Source of the DNA: Stigmatella aurantiaca
GTDB lineage: Bacteria; Myxococcota; Myxococcia; Myxococcales; Myxococcaceae
Direction of reading: 5' to 3'
Length of the DNA: 64,000 bases
Assembly: GCF_900109545.1 (NCBI RefSeq)
Contig: NZ_FOAP01000024.1
Span: forward strand, 62,001 to 126,000
In this document: positions 16,538-25,046 of the stretch, in pieces
Position numbering within the stretch: position 1 is the stretch's first letter
Layout: each line of letters opens with the position of its first letter
Translations under genes and position numbers: made by a program
Notes under the pieces: generated by a model
Seen by the model: the letters and a program-made list of their open reading frames with translations, nothing else
Database searches by the model: none
Told to the model about the DNA's origin: nothing

Positions 16538-18499
16538 ATGTCCAGTGGCGATGGATGGTGGATGGCAGGGCAGCGCACCCGTGGGTACCTGCTGCTGCTG
16601 CCATTCCTGCTCCTGGTGGCCTACGCCGTCGCGTTGGGGCTGCACACGCTGCGGCACGAGGGGAATGCCCGCCTCCTCGGGGTGGAGGAGAGCACCGCCA
16701 AGAAGGTCACCCTGCGGATGGCCCGCATGCAGATGGCGCTGGCCCGCAACCTCAAGTCCGGGCAGCTCGCCGCGGTGCGGGCCCGCATCTCCGAGCTGGG
16801 CGCCGACCCCCACGTCCGGGTGGCGCTGCTGGTGGATGACCAGGACCTGGTCCTGGCCTCGACCCGGCTGGAGCTGATCGGCAAGCCCCTGCAGGAGGCG
16901 TGGCCCGAGCTTGCCCAGCCTCCGTACACGGAACGCGCGGCACACGCCCGGACGGACTGGACGGGAAGCGTGGACGTCAGCCCGGACGGGGGGCAGCTCG
17001 TGGGCAGCTACCCCGTCTTCCTCAACCCGGACACGACGCCCCCCCGGGTGGGCCTCCTGTTCCTTCAGCACGACCTGTTGGCGCTCAAGGCCGCCAGCCG
17101 CCAGGAGACCCAGCGGACCGTGGTGCAGGCCACCTTCCTGTTCCTGCTGCTCGCCGCGGGCATCGGGGTGTTGTTCCACGTCATCCTCGGCCGGCGGCTC
17201 CAGAAGCTGGCGGACGACGTGCGCAACCAGATGGGCGTGGCGCCCTCCGCGCAGTCCGAGCTGCCCCGGACGGATGCCCTGGGCAACCTGGGCCTGGCCA
17301 TCGACGAGCTGGCGGCGGAGATCGGCCGCAACCGCCAGCGGCTCGAGGAGAACGAGGAGCGCTTCCAGACGCTCATCGAGCGCTCGCCGGATGCCATCCT
17401 GATTCACCGCGAGGGCCAGCTCGTCTTCATCAACCCGGCCGGCGTCTCCATGCTGGGGTATGAGCGGGCCGAGGAGCTGCAGGGCCGCCCCATGGAGGCG
17501 CTGCTCCCCTCGTCGGACGAGGAGGAGACGCTGACGGGGGCGCCCCTGGAGGCGGCCTCCGCGGCCGCCGAGGTCGAGTGGCAGCACCGCTCGGGGCGCA
17601 AGGTGCTCGGCGAGGTGGTGGCCTTTCCGCTCGTGTTCGACGGCAAGCCCGCGGTGGTGTCCATCGTGCGGGATGTCACCGAGCGCAAGGCCGTGCAGAC
17701 GCGCCTGAGGGCCGCGGACCGCATGGTCTCGCTGGGGACGCTGGCGGCGGGGGTGGCGCACGAAATCAACAACCCCCTTTCGTTCATGCTGAGCAACCTG
17801 CGGTTCATCGACGACGAGCTGCGCGCGCTGATGGAAGAGGGGCAGAGCCTCGCCAGCGAGCGCGGGAGGGAAGTGCGGGAGGCGCTCCAGGAGACGCTCG
17901 TGGGCGGCAACCGCGTCAACGACATCGTCAAGGACCTGAAGACCTTTGCCCGGAGCAACGAGGAGCGCTACGGCCAGGTGAACGTGCACGAGGTGTTGGA
18001 CCTGTGCGCGAACATCGCCCGGAGCGAGCTGCGCCACCGCGCGCGGCTCGTGAAGGAGTACGGGACGCTGCCGCCCGTGCTCGCCAACGAGTCCCGGCTG
18101 GGGCAGGTGTTCCTCAACCTCATCGTCAACGCCGCCCAGGCCATTCCCGAGGGCGGGGACGTGAAGGCCAACGAGGTCCGCCTCACCACCACCCAGGATG
18201 CGCAAGGCTGGGCGGTGGTGGCGGTGAAGGACACGGGGACGGGCATCTCGCCCGAGAACCTCGGCCGGCTGTTCGATCCGTTCTTCACCACCAAGCCCGC
18301 CGGGGTGGGCACGGGGCTGGGCCTGTCCATCTGCCACGGCATCATCGTGGCGCTGGGGGGCCGCATCACCGTGGAGAGCGAGCTGGGCAAGGGCAGCACC
18401 TTCCGGGTCTTCCTGCCCCCCGCGGGCGGAGGCGCCGTGGCGGCCCTGCCGGAGCAGACCCCGGTGGCCTCCGAGCAGAAGCGGCCGGAGGCCAGCTGA
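16538..18499 (+). CDS. Membrane sensor histidine kinase (PAS, NtrB-like)
   Basis: The 653-residue kinase has an N-terminal membrane helix (residues about 15-36), a periplasmic sensor region of about 160 residues and a second helix (about 190-215: FLFLLLAAGIGVLFHVIL). A HAMP-like linker follows, then a PAS domain (about 270-380, FQTLIERSPDAILIHREG). The HisKA domain has the phospho-acceptor at H408 in AHEINNPL. The HATPase domain shows NLIVNAAQA, DTGTGIS, FFTTKPAGVGTGLGLS and GSTFRVFLP. No response regulator gene is adjacent, so it is an orphan kinase here. The signal is unknown. It starts 60 bases after eutBC, so a link to ethanolamine sensing is possible but unproven. Confidence 0.9.
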   Translation: MSSGDGWWMAGQRTRGYLLLLPFLLLVAYAVALGLHTLRHEGNARLLGVEESTAKKVTLRMARMQMALARNLKSGQLAAVRARISELGADPHVRVALLVDDQDLVLASTRLELIGKPLQEAWPELAQPPYTERAAHARTDWTGSVDVSPDGGQLVGSYPVFLNPDTTPPRVGLLFLQHDLLALKAASRQETQRTVVQATFLFLLLAAGIGVLFHVILGRRLQKLADDVRNQMGVAPSAQSELPRTDALGNLGLAIDELAAEIGRNRQRLEENEERFQTLIERSPDAILIHREGQLVFINPAGVSMLGYERAEELQGRPMEALLPSSDEEETLTGAPLEAASAAAEVEWQHRSGRKVLGEVVAFPLVFDGKPAVVSIVRDVTERKAVQTRLRAADRMVSLGTLAAGVAHEINNPLSFMLSNLRFIDDELRALMEEGQSLASERGREVREALQETLVGGNRVNDIVKDLKTFARSNEERYGQVNVHEVLDLCANIARSELRHRARLVKEYGTLPPVLANESRLGQVFLNLIVNAAQAIPEGGDVKANEVRLTTTQDAQGWAVVAVKDTGTGISPENLGRLFDPFFTTKPAGVGTGLGLSICHGIIVALGGRITVESELGKGSTFRVFLPPAGGGAVAALPEQTPVASEQKRPEAS

Positions 18500-18590
18500 G
18501 CCGTCCGTCAGCGCACGCGGCGGGCCCCTGGCGCGTCAGGAGACGCGAAAAAGCGTGGTGTGCCCTGGCGATCCCGGGGATCGTTCGGAA

Positions 18591-19238
18591 ATGACGACCG
18601 AGTCTCACGAGAAGCAGAAAGGCCGCCATTTCTCGATGATCCGCACCTTCGTGCTCGCGGACTTCGTCACGCTGGGCAATGGCTTCTCGGGCGCGGGGGC
18701 CATCCTCTCGGCGATGCAGTACCTGGCCACCGGGGAGACGCGCTGGCTCTGGGTGGCGTTCTCGCTGATGCCGCTGGCGTTCGTGCTCGATGCGCTGGAT
18801 GGGCGCATTGCCCGCTGGCGCTTCAAGTCCTCGCCCCTGGGGGCGGACCTGGACTCCCTGGCGGATGTCATCTCCTTCGGCATGGCGCCCGCGGCCCTGG
18901 CCTTCGCCGTGGGGATGCGCGGCGCGCTGGATGTCGCGGTGCTGCTCTACTTCGTGGCGTGTGGCATCAGCCGCCTGGCGCGCTTCAACGTCACGGCGGC
19001 CCAGCTCTCCGATGGCACGGGCAAGGTGCGCTACTTCGAGGGGACGCCCATCCCGACGAGCCTGGCGCTGGTGGCGGTGCTGGCGGTGGCGACGTGGAAG
19101 GGCCGCATTGGCCCCGGGGCGGGACTGTTGGGCGGCGTGTGGGAGGTGGGCGCTTTCTCGCTGCACCCGCTGGTGCTGCTCTACCTGGTCAGTGGCAGCG
19201 CGATGATCAGTAAGACACTGCGCATTCCGAAGTTCTGA
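18591..19238 (+). CDS. pssA: CDP-diacylglycerol--serine O-phosphatidyltransferase
   Basis: The 215-residue integral membrane enzyme carries the CDP-alcohol phosphatidyltransferase signature DALDGRIAR followed by GADLDSLAD, giving the DG-AR-G-D-D pattern around residues 66-88. There are about six hydrophobic segments. The CGISRLARFNV region and EGTPIPTSL are characteristic of PssA. It makes phosphatidylserine, the precursor of phosphatidylethanolamine, from CDP-diacylglycerol and serine at the inner membrane. The ATG at 18591 follows GGAA. No phosphatidylserine decarboxylase gene is adjacent. It lies two genes after the ethanolamine ammonia-lyase, so phosphatidylethanolamine synthesis and ethanolamine use sit close together. 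Confidence 0.92.
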   Translation: MTTESHEKQKGRHFSMIRTFVLADFVTLGNGFSGAGAILSAMQYLATGETRWLWVAFSLMPLAFVLDALDGRIARWRFKSSPLGADLDSLADVISFGMAPAALAFAVGMRGALDVAVLLYFVACGISRLARFNVTAAQLSDGTGKVRYFEGTPIPTSLALVAVLAVATWKGRIGPGAGLLGGVWEVGAFSLHPLVLLYLVSGSAMISKTLRIPKF

Positions 19239-19300
19239 GCGTTGGCCAGTGCACGTTGGGCGCGGGGGATGCCTTCCCATGTCCTGCCGTGGGCGGTTGC

Positions 19301-19315
19301 CCTGCCCAGGGCAGG
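19301..19315 (+). terminator. Possible hairpin terminator after pssA
   Basis: CCTGCC and GGCAGG pair around a CAG loop about 60 bases after the pssA stop. There is no real T-run (it is followed by TGCCTAGTTTCG), so this may be only a 3' hairpin. Confidence 0.3.
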
Positions 19316-19414
19316 TGCCTAGTTTCGCCACGTGATCCACGGGTCTTCCCATGTGGGTAGTGGGCGGGCCTCTGGAGGCAAACAGGGTGATGGTGTGGGG
19401 CGGGGAGGGGTATC

Positions 19415-22357
19415 ATGCGTAGGCGTTGGGGCCTGTGGGTGCTCGTGCTGGGGCTGTTCTCCGGATGCGCGGACCGGGAACGCTCGTCGATGGCCGATGG
19501 CCGCCTGGCGGTGACGCCGGCCGGCATCGACTTCCAGCGGGTGGCGATTTTCGATGGGCGCGAGGTGGACGTCACCGTGCGCAACGTCGGGCGCGCGCGC
19601 CTCTCGGTCGATGAGGTGTGGGTGGAAGGGCCGGATGGCACGTACGTGGCCGCCTTCACCCATGAAGGACCCCACAGCCTGCTGCCCGGCAGCGAGTGCT
19701 CCATGAAGGTGCGCTTCGCGCCCCTGGAGTCCGGGGCCCTGCCCGCCACGCTCGTCATCCGCTCGGATTCGAAGGTGGAGCCCTTCATCCGCATTCCGCT
19801 CAACGGCACCGGCGTGGACGCCATGGCGCGCGTGTCGCCCCGGCGGCTGGACTTCGGGCGCATCGAGGCGGACTCCTCCAAGACGCTGAGCGTCAAGGTG
19901 GAGAACCCCACGGACATGCCGGTGGAGGTGGCCACGCGGCTGGTGGGCGCTGACAAGGACGAGTTCGTCATCGAGCCGGTGCAGCTGGCGCCGGGCGAGA
20001 CGCGCGAGCTGCCGCTGACGTTCAACCCCGTGCTGGTGGGGCGCAAGAACGTGGCGCTCGCGGTGACGCCGTGCCACGGGTGCGCGGACGTGCCCGTGCT
20101 GGTGTCCGCCGAGTCCCTGGAGCAGGCGGTGGTGGCCGAGCCGGGCGCGCTGGACTTCGGCGGGGTGCCCGTGGACCGGGACAAGCGCTTGATGGCCCGC
20201 CTGCACAACCTCAGCACCGAGCCGATGACGGTGTCGCGCATGGACCTGGGGGGCAAGGACGCCTCCTTCACCCATGCCACCACGGCGTTTCCGCTGGTGC
20301 TCCAGCCGGGCGAGGTGCGCGAGTGGGAGACGCGCTACAGCCCTGGCCACATGGGGCCCGCGGACGACGTGATGACGTTCCAGGTGGTGAGCAAGCGCCA
20401 CCCCACCACCACCATCTCGCTGATGGGGCATGGCGGCGCGGCGGAGCTGTGCATCTCGCCCATGGCGCACGACTTCGGCCAGAAGCCCATCGGCTCGAAG
20501 ACGGCGGTGACCGTCAACATCAAGCACTGCGGCTCGGAGAACGGGGGCCCGCTAAAGCTCACCGGCCTGGCGCTCCAGGACACCTCGGCGCAGCCGCAGT
20601 TCAACCTCACGCCCGCCGTGGCGCTGCCGCACACGCTGCAGCCGGGCGAGGAGCTCAACCTCAAGGTCTTCTTCGAGCCCTCGGTGGTGGGGCCCGCCAC
20701 GGGGGCGCTGGTGGTGGAGACGAACGCCTTCAACGCCGGGCGGGTGCAGCTCGACTTCAAGGGCGGGGCTGAGCCCCATGCGCCGTGTGAGCTGGCCATC
20801 AACCCGATGGCCGTGGACTTTGGCACCGTGCGGCCCCGGAAGGGCGCGGTGCTGGGCGTGAAGGTGGAGAACCGCGGCCACGACGTGTGCCCGGTGAAGA
20901 ACATCCGCCTGCGCGACGATGGGGGAGGGGTGTTCCGGCTGCCGGGCGGGGACCTGGACGGGCTGGTCATCTATCCGGGTGACTGGTTCGCCTTCCAGGT
21001 GGCCTTCACGGCCCCGGCCACGGGCGGGACGTTCCTGGGCACGCTGCAGATCGAGCAGGCGGACCCCGCCAACCCGCTCGTGCTGGTGCCGCTGAGCGCC
21101 CACTCCCAGGGCTCGTGCCTGGTGCCCGACCCGTACTTCGTGGACTTCGGCCTGGCGCGCCGGGATTGCCCGGCCGCGCCGCGGCAGGTGCGCTACGTCA
21201 ACGCGTGCAAGGATCCGGTGACGGTCTCGAATGTCTTCGTGGGCCCGGGGACCACGGACCTGGAGTTCGCGCTGCGCTCGGTGCCGTCGCCCATGCCCTT
21301 CGCGCTGCTGCCGAACGAGGGCTTCACGGTGGAGGTGGACTACTTCGCCCAGGTGAGCGGAATGAACCTGTCGCCGCTCTTCGTGGCCTCGAGTGATTTG
21401 CCCCATCCGTTGCTGGTGCCGCTCCTGGGCGAGTCCTCGAAGAAGGTCGAGAACACGGACACGTTCATCCAGCAGGATGCCTCCAAGGTGGACGTGCTCT
21501 TCGTGGTGGACAACACCGCCTCCATGGTGGAGGAGCAGCCGCGCTTCATCCAGGCGCTGCCCGCCTTCGTGAGCACGGCGCTCGACAAGCAGGTGGACCT
21601 GCACGTGGCGGTGACGACCACGGGCATCACCCCGGAGTCGAATGCCTGCCCCGGCGGCGCCCAGGGCGGTGAGGCCGGCCGGTTCTTCCCGGTGGATGGC
21701 AGCGCGCCGCGCGTGCTCACCCACCAGATGCCGGACCTGGCCGCGCGGCTCCAGGCCAACGCCCAGGTGGGGCAGTGCGCCGCGGTGGAGCAGGGCTTCG
21801 AGGCGGTGCGCCGGGCGCTCTCCGAGCCGCTGGTGAACAGCGCGGATGATCCGCGCACGCCCGAGCTCAACGACGGCAACCTGGGCTTCCTGCGCGACGA
21901 GGCCGCGCTGGTGGTGGTGTTCGTGGGCGACGAGGACGACCACTCGCCCGACAGCGTGGACACGTACGTGCGCTCGTTCCAGGCGAAGAAGGGCCTGTAC
22001 CAGCCGCAGCGCATGTCCATCTACGCCATCGCGCCCACGGGCAGCGCCTGTGGCACCGCGGGCGGCACCGGGCTCCGGTACTCCGAGGCCGCCCAGCGCA
22101 CCGGAGGCGAGGTGGTGTCCGTCTGCGCGCCGGACTACGCGCCGCTGCTCCGCAACGTGGCCAACAAGGCGTTCTCGCCCCAGGACCGCTTCCCGCTGAG
22201 CGTGCTGCCAGAGGTGGGCTCGGTGGTGGTGCGGATCAACGGTGTGCCCGCCACCAGCGGGTGGACGTACGACGGCGTCTCCAACGCCGTCGTCTTCTCG
22301 CCGGGCCCCGCGCCCGGCGCCAAGGTGGAGGTCTCCTACCGGCGCGCCTGCCAGTGA
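19415..22357 (+). CDS. Large lipoprotein with choice-of-anchor-D (ASH) repeats and a VWA domain
   Basis: A 980-residue lipoprotein: signal peptide with lipobox LFSGC (Cys18). Residues about 30-680 hold six or more Ig-like ASH/'choice-of-anchor D' repeats. Each has a strand such as LDFGxVxxxxxKxLxVxxxN, for example RLDFGRIEADSSK, ALDFGGVPVDRDK and AVDFGTVRPRKGA. A von Willebrand A domain starts near residue 690 with DVLFVVDNTASM. Its MIDAS D699-x-T701-x-S703 has Thr in place of the usual first Ser. A short beta-rich C-terminal domain follows. The start has GGGAGGGG upstream. It is probably an outer-membrane or surface adhesion/assembly protein; such lipoproteins are frequent in myxobacteria, with few known functions. 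Confidence 0.85.
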   Translation: MRRRWGLWVLVLGLFSGCADRERSSMADGRLAVTPAGIDFQRVAIFDGREVDVTVRNVGRARLSVDEVWVEGPDGTYVAAFTHEGPHSLLPGSECSMKVRFAPLESGALPATLVIRSDSKVEPFIRIPLNGTGVDAMARVSPRRLDFGRIEADSSKTLSVKVENPTDMPVEVATRLVGADKDEFVIEPVQLAPGETRELPLTFNPVLVGRKNVALAVTPCHGCADVPVLVSAESLEQAVVAEPGALDFGGVPVDRDKRLMARLHNLSTEPMTVSRMDLGGKDASFTHATTAFPLVLQPGEVREWETRYSPGHMGPADDVMTFQVVSKRHPTTTISLMGHGGAAELCISPMAHDFGQKPIGSKTAVTVNIKHCGSENGGPLKLTGLALQDTSAQPQFNLTPAVALPHTLQPGEELNLKVFFEPSVVGPATGALVVETNAFNAGRVQLDFKGGAEPHAPCELAINPMAVDFGTVRPRKGAVLGVKVENRGHDVCPVKNIRLRDDGGGVFRLPGGDLDGLVIYPGDWFAFQVAFTAPATGGTFLGTLQIEQADPANPLVLVPLSAHSQGSCLVPDPYFVDFGLARRDCPAAPRQVRYVNACKDPVTVSNVFVGPGTTDLEFALRSVPSPMPFALLPNEGFTVEVDYFAQVSGMNLSPLFVASSDLPHPLLVPLLGESSKKVENTDTFIQQDASKVDVLFVVDNTASMVEEQPRFIQALPAFVSTALDKQVDLHVAVTTTGITPESNACPGGAQGGEAGRFFPVDGSAPRVLTHQMPDLAARLQANAQVGQCAAVEQGFEAVRRALSEPLVNSADDPRTPELNDGNLGFLRDEAALVVVFVGDEDDHSPDSVDTYVRSFQAKKGLYQPQRMSIYAIAPTGSACGTAGGTGLRYSEAAQRTGGEVVSVCAPDYAPLLRNVANKAFSPQDRFPLSVLPEVGSVVVRINGVPATSGWTYDGVSNAVVFSPGPAPGAKVEVSYRRACQ

Positions 22358-22524
22358 ACGCTGCAAGGGAGCAGCGCGCGGTGCCCAGTTTTCGGCCTCC
22401 GCACAGACGTGTCAGCCCCCGGTGCTACAGGGCTGCATGGAGCTGTGCGGATGACCAGAAAATTGGAGGACACCGCGTGCTGAGTACCCTGAGCCCGTCA
22501 CAGCAGCAGCCGAGGAGACGCCCG

Positions 22525-22878
22525 GTGAGCACACGTCAGCCCAAGCCTTCGATGTCCGCGGAGCGGACGGGGTCCACCCCGCCGGGGCCGAACCTCCGGG
22601 TGATCCGGGGAGAAGGACAGAAGCGCCCCCCTGAGCCCCTGACGTCACGCGACGCGGTGGCCCGGGTGCTCATCGAAGCGGGTGCGGACCTGCTGCTGCG
22701 CAACATCTCCTCGGCGCGGGCCGAGGAAATCGAGCGCCAGGTCGACCAGGTGCTGGAGCTGTTTGATCGCGTCGACAGCGCCCCGGTGCTGATGCCGGTG
22801 CTGCGGCGGCACCTGGACGAGCTGGAAGCCCTGATGCGCGAGACCCGCGCCCGCCGTCCCCTGCGCCGGGGCGGGTGA
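22525..22878 (+). CDS. Small conserved-looking hypothetical protein
   Basis: A 117-residue protein with no family that I recognise. The first 40 residues are Pro/Arg-rich and probably disordered. The rest is predicted to be helical and rich in charged residues: DAVARVLIEAGADLLLRN, ARAEEIERQVDQVLELFDRV and LMPVLRRHLDELEALMRE. This suggests a helical bundle or coiled coil. The GTG at 22525 has GAGGAG seven bases upstream, the best start in the frame; earlier in-frame codons lack such a site. It precedes two Ser/Thr kinase genes on the same strand with a 163-base gap and may be a partner, but that is inference only. Confidence 0.65.
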   Translation: MSTRQPKPSMSAERTGSTPPGPNLRVIRGEGQKRPPEPLTSRDAVARVLIEAGADLLLRNISSARAEEIERQVDQVLELFDRVDSAPVLMPVLRRHLDELEALMRETRARRPLRRGG

Positions 22879-23041
22879 TCGCCCGCCGCCTTGCCCCGCC
22901 CGCGGTGGGGGCCCGGGGCGGGCCTGCGGGGAATCGGTGTCCGGGGTTTGACCCCCTCGCCGGTGGGACATACGCTCGGGGCCTTTGGCCTCCTGGGCTT
23001 CCCCTGGCTCGATGACCGGGCACGGGGGGGCAAGTTGCACC

Positions 23042-25027
23042 GTGTCGCTCGAGAACTACGGCAATTATCAGCTCGTGAAACGGCTCGCCCTGGGCGGGAT
23101 GGCGCAGATTTACCTCGCCCGCCGCAAGGGGCAGGACGCCTCCGCCCCCCTGGTGGTCGTCAAACGCATTCTCCCCCATCTGGCCGAGAATCTCGAGTTT
23201 GTCCGGATGTTCCTGGATGAGGCGCGGATCGCCGCGCGGCTGGCCCACCCGAACATCGTCCAGCTCTACGACTTGGGGGCGCAGGACGACAGCTTCTTCC
23301 TGGCCATGGAGTACATCCATGGGGACGACGTGCGGCGCATCTGCAAGCGCGCCGAGGCGCTGGCGCACCCGCTGCCGGTGGCGCTCGCCTGCCGCATCAT
23401 CATCGATGCGTGCGCGGGGCTGGACTACGCGCACAAGAAGCTGGATCCGCTGGGCAAGCCGCTGGGCATCGTCCACCGGGATGTGTCGCCGCAGAACATC
23501 CTCGTGTCGTTCGCGGGCGAGGTGAAGGTGGTGGACTTTGGCATCGCCAAGGCGGCGGACCAGGCCACGGTGACGCGCTCGGGGGTGCTCAAGGGCAAGT
23601 ACTCGTACATGTCCCCCGAGCAGGCGGCGGGCAAGCGGGTGGACTGCCGCAGCGATGTGTTCGCGTTGGGGGTGGTGCTCTACGAGCTGCTCACCGGCAC
23701 GCGCCTGTTCAAGCGCTCCTCGGACATGCAGACGCTGTCGGCGGTGTCCGAGTGCCATGTAACGCCGCCGTCGGAGATCAGCCCGCGCGTCCCGGCTGAT
23801 CTGGATGCCATTGTCCTGAAGGCGCTCGCCAAGGAGCCCGACGCGCGCTACGCCGAGGCGCTCCAGCTCCAGGTGGCGCTGGAGGAGTGGCTGCACCAGC
23901 ACCCGTCGGCGTCGTCCTCGGCGGACCTGTCCGAGTTCATGCAGGCGGTGTACGCGGAGCGCCTGGCCCGGGAGGCCCGCACGGGGCAGGTGGCGGTGGA
24001 GGAGGAGCTGCCCGCCCCGGTGCAGCGCCCCTCGGGGGAGACGCCTCGCCGCTCGGGGGTGAGCGCGAGTCCCTCCTCGAGGGAGGTCACCCGGGCGGAC
24101 CGGGGCGAGGGGGGGGAGGCCGTGGCGCTGGAGGCCACGGCGCGCTCGCCGGGCCGCTCCGCCCGGCCCAGCCGGCCTGCCGAGCCGGTCCATGATCCGG
24201 ATGAGACGGACCGCCAGCGTCCCGGGCGGCGCAGCGTCACGCCCCGGGGCCTCGAAGTGCGCAGGCCGGAGCCCACGGTCTCCGTGCAGACGCGCACGGA
24301 GCAAGAGGCGCACTCGTTGTCGGTGACGGACACCACGCGGGCGCCCTCGCGCCGCCGCCCGGAGACGTTCTCGCGGTGGGGGTGGTTGATGGGCCTGGCC
24401 GCGTTCCTGCTCGTCGCGGGGGGCACGGCCCTGCTGTGGGTGTGGTTGGCGCCGGGGCTCCTGGCGCCCGAGACCGCCCAGCATGTGCCGGCACCCATGC
24501 CGGAGAAACCGGCGCCCGCGCAGGAGAGGCCCGCGCCCGCGCTCGTGCAGCTCACCCTGGAGACGAAGCCCTCCGATGCGGCGGTCTTCGTGGATGGCAA
24601 GGAGCAGCAGGGGCCTCGCCCGGTGGTGATCCAGGCGGCGCGGAATCAGGAGCTGGAGGTGCGGGTGACGGCGCCGGAGTACCAGGGCGCCAGCTGGCGC
24701 GTGAAGGTGAACGAGGGCCCCTCGCAGTGGGAGCGGTTCGTGTTGTCACGTCCACCGCGCCCTGCTGCCCCGGTGGTGGCGCCTGCCCCCATCAAGAGGT
24801 CGCGCGGCGAGGAGAGCGCCAAGGCGAAGGTGCGCTTCACCGTCACGCCCTGGGCCCGGGTGTCCTGTGATGGGCTCACCCTGGGCACCACCCCCATGAT
24901 GAGAGAGGTGACGCTGCCGGTGGGCGTGCACGAGTGCACCTTCCACAACCCGGAGCTGAACAGGTCGCACAACCAGCGCGTCGAGGTGAAGGCGCTCACG
25001 CTCAACGAAGTGGACGTCCACTTCTAG
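23042..25027 (+). CDS. Membrane Ser/Thr protein kinase with PEGA-like tail
   Basis: A 661-residue Hanks-type kinase of the myxobacterial Pkn kind. Kinase domain residues about 9-280: LGGMAQIYL, K41 in VVVKR, catalytic loop HRDVSPQN (145-152), DFG at 165-167, and SYMSPEQ in the activation segment. Ser replaces the usual Lys after HRD, a variant common in this lineage. A disordered linker follows (about 290-440), then one membrane helix (about 447-475). The extracytoplasmic part (about 495-661) holds two PEGA-type beta repeats, the second reading KVRFTVTPWARVSCDGL. A GTG at 23042 gives the family-like N-terminus; an in-frame ATG at 23012 is the alternative. The next kinase gene begins 19 bases after its stop. 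Confidence 0.9.
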   Translation: MSLENYGNYQLVKRLALGGMAQIYLARRKGQDASAPLVVVKRILPHLAENLEFVRMFLDEARIAARLAHPNIVQLYDLGAQDDSFFLAMEYIHGDDVRRICKRAEALAHPLPVALACRIIIDACAGLDYAHKKLDPLGKPLGIVHRDVSPQNILVSFAGEVKVVDFGIAKAADQATVTRSGVLKGKYSYMSPEQAAGKRVDCRSDVFALGVVLYELLTGTRLFKRSSDMQTLSAVSECHVTPPSEISPRVPADLDAIVLKALAKEPDARYAEALQLQVALEEWLHQHPSASSSADLSEFMQAVYAERLAREARTGQVAVEEELPAPVQRPSGETPRRSGVSASPSSREVTRADRGEGGEAVALEATARSPGRSARPSRPAEPVHDPDETDRQRPGRRSVTPRGLEVRRPEPTVSVQTRTEQEAHSLSVTDTTRAPSRRRPETFSRWGWLMGLAAFLLVAGGTALLWVWLAPGLLAPETAQHVPAPMPEKPAPAQERPAPALVQLTLETKPSDAAVFVDGKEQQGPRPVVIQAARNQELEVRVTAPEYQGASWRVKVNEGPSQWERFVLSRPPRPAAPVVAPAPIKRSRGEESAKAKVRFTVTPWARVSCDGLTLGTTPMMREVTLPVGVHECTFHNPELNRSHNQRVEVKALTLNEVDVHF

Positions 25028-25046
25028 CCATGGCCCGGATCCTCCC

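Noticed and set aside
15200-18337. 1045-codon open frame on the minus strand
   Set aside because: Antisense to eutBC and the histidine kinase, both with strong motifs in the other strand.
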